Shown: piece by piece, positions 23,570 through 30,515 of the stretch
How positions within the stretch are numbered: position 1 is the first letter of the stretch
Layout: each line of letters begins with the position of its first letter
Origin: JBFGRM01 sp041563675
GTDB lineage: Bacteria; Nitrospirota; Nitrospiria; Nitrospirales; Nitrospiraceae
Length of the DNA: 30,515 nucleotides
NCBI GenBank assembly: GCA_041563675.1
Contig: JBFGRM010000005.1
Location: 1-30,515, forward strand
Reading direction: 5' to 3'
The notes under the pieces: generated by a model
What the model saw: the letters and a program-made list of their open reading frames with translations, nothing else
The model's database searches: none
What the model was told of the DNA's origin: nothing
Position numbers and translations under genes: made by a program

Positions 23570-24010
23570 TTAGTCGTAGTACCAACCGCCGACGAGCACG
23601 CCTTCCTCGAAGTATAAATAACGGTGCTGGACCTCCGCCGTGCTTTTCCAGTCCTCGTAAACCCATTCTTCCCGCCGGACTCCCTCGTTGGTGTGAGTGA
23701 CGTTGGTTTGATACGGAGCTCCCCACGCTTTCATCACTTGCTCCCGGGACATCCCGACCATGACCTCGCCACGCTTGATGTGATCCTGGAAGTCGGGATC
23801 GAGAATTCTCGGGATGAGGCCCCAGGCGATCATCCCGGCCAGGAACAGGACCAGGAAGAAATAGATGGTGCCGCGAACGGCGGGCCGCAGGATAAAGGGC
23901 TTCTCCTCCGGCGGCGATTGCTCAGGCGGTGCCCCAGACGACGACGAAGGGGTCGAGGCGGCGGCCTCGTCATCCAAGGACGTATGATTGGTCGATGCTT
24001 GCGTGGCCAT
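23570..24010 (-). CDS. Membrane-anchored protein with SmpA/BamE-like fold
   Basis: A 146-residue protein. The N-terminus (1-55) is Ser/Pro/Glu-rich and likely disordered. One membrane helix follows at about 66-86 (GTIYFFLVLFLAGMIAWGL). A small C-terminal domain has VMVGMSREQVMKAWGAP, the signature-like helix of BamE/SmpA and related lipoprotein domains, then WVYEDW and YLYFEEGVL strands. BamE itself is an outer-membrane lipoprotein; this one has an inner-membrane helix instead, so it is a fold relative rather than BamE. ATG 24010 is chosen; the longer frame to 24106 runs into repeats. Confidence 0.75.
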   Translation of the reverse strand: MATQASTNHTSLDDEAAASTPSSSSGAPPEQSPPEEKPFILRPAVRGTIYFFLVLFLAGMIAWGLIPRILDPDFQDHIKRGEVMVGMSREQVMKAWGAPYQTNVTHTNEGVRREEWVYEDWKSTAEVQHRYLYFEEGVLVGGWYYD

Positions 24011-24123
24011 GAAATGTAAGGCAGCATAACGAATCGACGGAAGGGCCGTCAAGAATGGGTCGGGCGGACCGATGCTGGGCGCACTCGTCGCGTCTGTGGA
24101 AAGCACAATATACCTGTTCTTCT

Positions 24124-24222
24124 GTCATGCCTGCGCAAGCAGGTATCCAGTCTTCCCCCTGGACGCTGGATTCCCGCCTCCGCCAAGGCTACGGCGGACA
24201 GGCCCGCTTTCGCGGGAATGAC
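24124..24222. repeat. GTCAT...ATGAC palindromic element, copy 4, carrying an insertion
   Basis: Left half GTCATGCCTGC...GCAGGTATCCA, right half TGGATTCCCGC...TTTCGCGGGAATGAC. The right half is interrupted at 24178-24207 by 30 bases with the CCGCC...GGCGG palindrome. CCCGC occurs on both sides of the insert (24173-24177 and 24203-24207), as a target duplication would. Confidence 0.88.
24178..24207. mobile_element. 30-bp palindromic insert inside repeat copy 4
   Basis: The inserted bases start CTCCGCCAAGGCTACGGCGG and end ACAGGCCCGC. Its body matches the 8812-8866 repeat (CTCCGCCAAGGCTTCGGCGG) with one change. It splits an otherwise normal right half-hairpin, so it moved in after the host element was present. 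It is too short to encode anything and would need a transposase supplied from elsewhere. Confidence 0.6.
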
Positions 24223-24246
24223 GGAGGAGAAGAGGTCTGAAGACGC

Positions 24247-24606
24247 ATGTTCATCGAGGTCGAGAGCAATCCCAACTGCGAGCAATCGCTCTTCATGCGT
24301 TTCAAGGACGTCGGGCCCGCGCGCAAGGTCCTGAAAGTCAAAACCTACGACCGTCGCCCCGAAGGCGAGTGGTGCTGGGCGACCGGCTGGACCGACGACG
24401 AGGACAATCCGCTGTGTGCGGCCTACGCGCAACCCATTGAAGATTCCGGAGCCGGATTGGCCACGCTCGTGTACGGCGGCATTCACGGCATCCGATTGAA
24501 GCCGGTCGATCTCGACGAGGAGTGGAGCTTGGAGAGCCGCAATCAATGGGGTGAGCCCTACCTGTCGCTGGCCGATGCACGGGATGTCGTCTGCGAAGAA
24601 GAGTGA
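24247..24606 (+). CDS. Hypothetical soluble protein
   Basis: A 119-residue acidic protein, probably a small alpha/beta domain, not assigned to a family. It has three Cys in the first half (PNCEQS, EWCWAT and NPLCAA) and one near the end (VVCEEE). ATG 24247 follows the end of repeat copy 4 by 24 bases; the purine-rich stretch GAGGAGAAGAGG at the repeat border may serve as its ribosome site. If so, the repeat affects its translation. It is followed by an array hairpin. Confidence 0.65.
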   Translation: MFIEVESNPNCEQSLFMRFKDVGPARKVLKVKTYDRRPEGEWCWATGWTDDEDNPLCAAYAQPIEDSGAGLATLVYGGIHGIRLKPVDLDEEWSLESRNQWGEPYLSLADARDVVCEEE

Positions 24607-24700
24607 AAAGTGAAACGTGAGAAGTGAAAAGTAGGATGGGGCTCGCGCCCGCGAGCTTCTTCCGTGCTTGTCACTTTTCACTTCTCACCTTTCACTTCCC
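24602..24700. repeat. Hairpin with period-7 GTGAAAA array arms
   Basis: The left arm has GTGAAAA, GTGAAAC, GTGAGAA, GTGAAAA, GTAGGAT (24603-24637). The right arm (24670-24700) carries reverse-complement units TCACTTT, TCACTTC, TCACCTT, TCACTTC. The left arm starts at the stop codon of the 24247 gene, and the right arm ends two bases before the ATG of the DUF2784 gene, where it takes the place of a normal ribosome site. Confidence 0.82.
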
Positions 24701-24702
24701 CT

Positions 24703-25056
24703 ATGATCTGGAAGCTCGCAGCTGACTTCGTGGTCCTGATTCACCTGCTGTGGATCGTCTTCATCGTCGCAGGCGCCCTCATCGGCCGTTGGGTTCGTTG
24801 GGTCAAGTGGGTCCATATTGGCGCGCTGACGTTCAGCGTGCTCCTGCAAGCGTTCGGGTGGATCTGTCCGCTGACCTATCTGGAGAACTGGCTCCGCCGG
24901 CAACACCATCCTTCACTGACCTATGCTGGTGATTTCATCGCGCAATATGCGGATCAACTCGTCTACCTGCAGGCGCCCCGCTCCGTCATCTTCCTGATCA
25001 CCCTCGTCATCGTCGCGTTGTCGGCATGGGCCTATTGGCCCCGTGCGCGTCGATAG
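24703..25056 (+). CDS. DUF2784 membrane protein
   Basis: A 117-residue protein beginning MIWKLAADFVVLIHLLWI, with the DUF2784 features GWICPLTYLENWLR near the middle, a Tyr/Gly segment (YAGDF), then a last hydrophobic helix. Three to four membrane helices are predicted. Function unknown. There is no purine-rich ribosome site, because the right arm of an array hairpin runs up to the ATG. The final two Arg codons and stop overlap the first unit of the period-9 array. Confidence 0.85.
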   Translation: MIWKLAADFVVLIHLLWIVFIVAGALIGRWVRWVKWVHIGALTFSVLLQAFGWICPLTYLENWLRRQHHPSLTYAGDFIAQYADQLVYLQAPRSVIFLITLVIVALSAWAYWPRARR

Positions 25057-25109
25057 CGTCAATCGCGTCCGTGGCGTCTGTTGCGTCCATGGCGTCGGTC
25101 GCGTCCCCT
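25047..25109. repeat. Period-9 GCGTC tandem array, left arm
   Basis: Seven gapless 9-base units: GCGTCGATA, GCGTCAATC, GCGTCCGTG, GCGTCTGTT, GCGTCCATG, GCGTCGGTC, GCGTCCCCT. The fixed positions are GCGTC and a T at position 8; positions 6, 7 and 9 vary. An inverted arm with GACGC units lies at 25215-25257. Between the arms sits palindromic element copy 5. It shares its unit with the array at 10836-10889. Confidence 0.85.
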
Positions 25110-25111
25110 CT

Positions 25112-25181
25112 GTCATGCCCGCGGAAGCGGGCATTTATCCTCGTTGTCCTCGAACTGGATTCCTGCTTGCGCAGGAATGAC
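25112..25181. repeat. GTCAT...ATGAC palindromic element, copy 5
   Basis: Left half GTCATGCCCGC...GCGGGCATTTATCC and right half TGGATTCCTGC...GCAGGAATGAC. It lies exactly between the two arms of the period-9 array, three bases after the left arm ends. Confidence 0.88.
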
Positions 25182-25214
25182 GGACAAGAAATGTCCGATT
25201 TCCCCGCCTGCCGT

Positions 25215-25257
25215 GACGCAACAGACGCACTTGACGCGATGACGCGACAGGGACGCC
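25215..25257. repeat. Period-9 GACGC tandem array, right arm
   Basis: GACGCAACA, GACGCACTT, GACGCGAT, GACGCGACAG and GGACGCC follow each other with one or two indels. It is the reverse-complement type of the 25047-25109 array. Confidence 0.75.
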
Positions 25258-25278
25258 GTGTCCAAAGTCCGGGAAAAG

Positions 25279-25307
25279 TTGTCCATGAAGACGGCCCATG
25301 CTAAAGA
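25279..25307 (+). promoter_or_regulatory. Weak candidate promoter, possibly leaderless
   Basis: TTGTCC (25279-25284), 17 bases, then TAAAGA (25302-25307) preceded by TGC as an extended -10. Transcription would start at or next to the ATG at 25314, giving a leaderless mRNA. The -10 match is poor, so this is tentative. Confidence 0.25.
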
Positions 25308-25313
25308 TCAGGC

Positions 25314-25961
25314 ATGCGGTTGCTCTGTCTATGGCTCTCGGTGGTGCTCGGCGCTCCCGCTGTGGGCCTCGCCGCCACGGTCTATACCTACGTCGACGAC
25401 AAGGGCACGGTCGTCATGACGGACCGGATCAAGAACGTTCCCGCGCGCTTTCGTCACAAGGTGACCACCATCGAGCAGAAGGATCCGCCGCCGCGTGTGA
25501 ATGCCGAGCCCGAGCCCGCGGTGCCGGACGTGGCTCGTCCAGCGCCCGCGCCTTCTGCGAGCCGGACCGCCGGGAATGAAGAGAAGAATTCCTGGTCGCA
25601 ATTTTTCTGGAGCGCCCTCCCGAAGGAGATCGTTCCCGGCCTCACCCAATACCAGTCGGTCTTGCTGATCGGCGGCTTCGTGATCGGGTCCACGCTCTTC
25701 GCCATTCTGATGTTCACGCGGAACGTGGCACTGCAATTCGCCTTGAAGTGGGCGCTGACCTTCGTGGTCGCGGGCACGCTCTACGGGATTTACTTTGCGG
25801 AGCTGGGGACGACCCTCTCGGTGAAGGGGGAGGAGGAGATCACCGACCCCCGAAACGTGCTTGATCAGGTGCGGGTGAAGGTCAAAAAGATCGAGGAGCG
25901 TCAGCAGGAGCGCATCGACGCGATGGAGCATGCGCAGCAGCAGCTCGAATCGCTCGAATAG
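25314..25961 (+). CDS. DUF4124-domain exported membrane protein with coiled coil
   Basis: A 215-residue protein. A signal peptide or first helix (1-20) leads into a DUF4124-like segment, VYTYVDDKGTVVMTDRIKNVP (about 23-43), a short fold common in exported proteins of Gram-negative bacteria. A Pro/Ala-rich linker follows, then two membrane helices (about 117-137 and 141-162) and a C-terminal helix rich in Glu, Arg and Gln (VKKIEERQQERIDAMEHAQ), likely a coiled coil. Function unknown. There is no clear ribosome site. Convergent with the next gene, with only two bases between stop codons. Confidence 0.75.
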   Translation: MRLLCLWLSVVLGAPAVGLAATVYTYVDDKGTVVMTDRIKNVPARFRHKVTTIEQKDPPPRVNAEPEPAVPDVARPAPAPSASRTAGNEEKNSWSQFFWSALPKEIVPGLTQYQSVLLIGGFVIGSTLFAILMFTRNVALQFALKWALTFVVAGTLYGIYFAELGTTLSVKGEEEITDPRNVLDQVRVKVKKIEERQQERIDAMEHAQQQLESLE

Positions 25962-25963
25962 CG

Positions 25964-26755
25964 TCAATCTTCGTACTGCGGGACGGGGATCGTCTGGAGA
26001 GGCGAGGGCGGCGGGGGCGGCCGCTTGGCAAACTCCTCCGAAAAGGGGTTGAGAATCGGCTCGTGAGTCTGTTGCTGCCGCTGCCGGACGACCTGGATGC
26101 TCTGGGCGCTGATCTCCATCCGGTCGATCGGCGCCTCGAGGGTCAGATAATCCGGAAGCCCTTCCAGCGAAAACATCTGAAACGCCAGATACCAGTCAAG
26201 CTTGTCCTTGCCCCGCTCCCGGACGATGAAGCGGGCCTGCGGGGACGGCGAGCCTTTGAAAACCAGCACCCAGATGTTCGAGCGAAACGCGGGTGTCTCC
26301 GCGGTCGGTGACGGTTTGAATTCCGGAACGAGTGACTGCAGCTGCGTGATGGGCACCTGAGGCGAGAACTCGATGTCCACCAGGCTGACGTACAGAGTCG
26401 GGTAATCGGAGAAGTCATTCAGGTCTGGCACGTAACTGAACGAGTACTGCACCTCCACCCCGTCACGGGTATAGAAGTAGACGTCCTCCCCGTTCTTCGG
26501 TGAGATGAGCTTCGAGAAATAATTCTGCCAGTCTTCGAACGAGTAGTAGTTGAAGGCGCGCAGCGCGGCCTTTCGGTCCCGCACGGCGTGAGGGGGGCCG
26601 AGCTTGGCGCGCAACTCGCCCTGCGTCAGGCCCAGGTAGCCGTCCTCGAAGTAGGCCCTGCCGAACGCGCTCGAGGAAAGCCAGGAATCGGGCAGGAGGA
26701 GCGGCAACGCGAGGAGCAGGGTGATGGCGAGGATCCGGGTAAGAATACGTAACAT
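25964..26755 (-). CDS. Exported protein of unknown function
   Basis: A 263-residue protein with an N-terminal signal sequence (MLRILTRILAITLLLALPLLL, cut near SSAFG-RA). Next comes GYLGLTQGELRAKLGPPH, similar to the small SmpA/BamE-like helix motif of the 23570 gene, then beta-rich segments (DVYFYTRDGVEVQYSF, PTLYVSLVDIEF). The tail is Pro-rich (RPPPPPSP). ATG 26755 gives the best signal peptide; earlier in-frame codons up to 26809 are possible. It may belong to the cell envelope. No specific family is recognised. Confidence 0.72.
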   Translation of the reverse strand: MLRILTRILAITLLLALPLLLPDSWLSSSAFGRAYFEDGYLGLTQGELRAKLGPPHAVRDRKAALRAFNYYSFEDWQNYFSKLISPKNGEDVYFYTRDGVEVQYSFSYVPDLNDFSDYPTLYVSLVDIEFSPQVPITQLQSLVPEFKPSPTAETPAFRSNIWVLVFKGSPSPQARFIVRERGKDKLDWYLAFQMFSLEGLPDYLTLEAPIDRMEISAQSIQVVRQRQQQTHEPILNPFSEEFAKRPPPPPSPLQTIPVPQYED

Positions 26756-26972
26756 AGAAGGTCCGCGGAAGAGCATCTGCATCGTAACGGCGGGGGTGGT
26801 CAAAGTCAATATGGGCGTTTGCCTGCCTTGCCTTGCGAGTTCATCTTTGATCCTTTAAGATGCCCTATCACGCTTCCTGCCCGCGTTCCCATCGACGCGC
26901 CGCGCATGGGCGGCGCCCACAACCCGCAAAAATGGGACTCCCTTGCCGGGAGGCGAGAAGGATAGAGCGCGC

Positions 26973-30515
<3,543 letters not shown>

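Noticed and set aside
25047..25257. CRISPR array
   Set aside because: The unit is only 9 bases, with no spacers and no cas genes. It is a degenerate tandem array.
25026..25304. Short open frame encoding an Ala-Ser-Val/Ile/Met repeat peptide
   Set aside because: It runs through the period-9 array and palindromic copy 5, starts inside the DUF2784 gene and has no ribosome site. The codon-like pattern is kept as a finding about the array, not as a gene.
26870..26972. Riboswitch (cobalamin or SAM type) in the metH leader
   Set aside because: There are short hairpins such as CTCCC/GGGAG, but no recognisable B12-box, SAM-I core or SAH motif, and the leader is short for a cobalamin riboswitch.

Overview
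This GC-rich window (about 60-65% G+C by eye) is dense with genes, carries 40 supportable protein genes and shows no rRNA or tRNA. Gene content points to a Gram-negative-type, aerobic or microaerophilic environmental bacterium: an MsbA-type exporter, a BamE/SmpA-like protein, several secreted proteins, a FAD monooxygenase, a haem-oxygenase-like enzyme and cobalamin-dependent MetH. The set of small conserved proteins (DUF5069, DUF3386, DUF2007, DUF2784, ClpS-like, FmdB-like) would suit the Nitrospirota or a neighbouring phylum. That placement is an impression, not a demonstrated result.

Layout. 1-2.9 kb (+): the 3' part of peptide deformylase, an ABC exporter and two small Cys-pair proteins. 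3.0-8.7 kb (-): a periplasmic protein, then an eight-gene sulfur-carrier operon. Read in transcription order this is a ThiS-like carrier, a cysteine synthase, an E1-like ThiF/MoeB enzyme, a threonine synthase, a CysO-like carrier, a NIL-domain protein, a second ThiF/MoeB enzyme and a JAMM (Mec-type) protease. 9.0-13.9 kb (+): two flavoproteins, a nucleotidyltransferase-fold protein with altered metal site, and a TPM-domain membrane protein. 14-19.5 kb, mostly (-): DUF5069/DUF3386 pair, a divergent ClpS, HemW and unknowns. 19.7-26.8 kb, mixed: FmdB, a formylglycine-generating-like (SUMF1) protein, a HOLDO-fold enzyme and small membrane proteins. 26.97 kb to the end (+): metH, nearly complete, running off the window.

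The sulfur operon is the most coherent biological system. It holds two carriers, two activating enzymes, two PLP enzymes and one JAMM protease, which suggests two linked protein-thiocarboxylate routes to sulfur amino acids. MetH at the far end would use homocysteine. One carrier ends in Gly-Gly-Gly-Arg rather than Gly-Gly, so it probably needs proteolytic trimming before activation.

The intergenic DNA is the second notable system. Many gaps hold imperfect hairpins whose arms are degenerate tandem arrays with a 7-, 8- or 9-bp period. The unit sequence changes from place to place, but the two arms at one place are reverse complements. Between or beside these arms sit five copies of a palindromic element with GTCAT...ATGAC ends (resembling Neisseria dRS3-type repeats), a 62-bp sequence present twice in perfect inverted orientation, and short CCGCC...GGCGG palindromes, one of which is inserted inside another repeat. 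Several arrays run into gene ends and supply stop codons.
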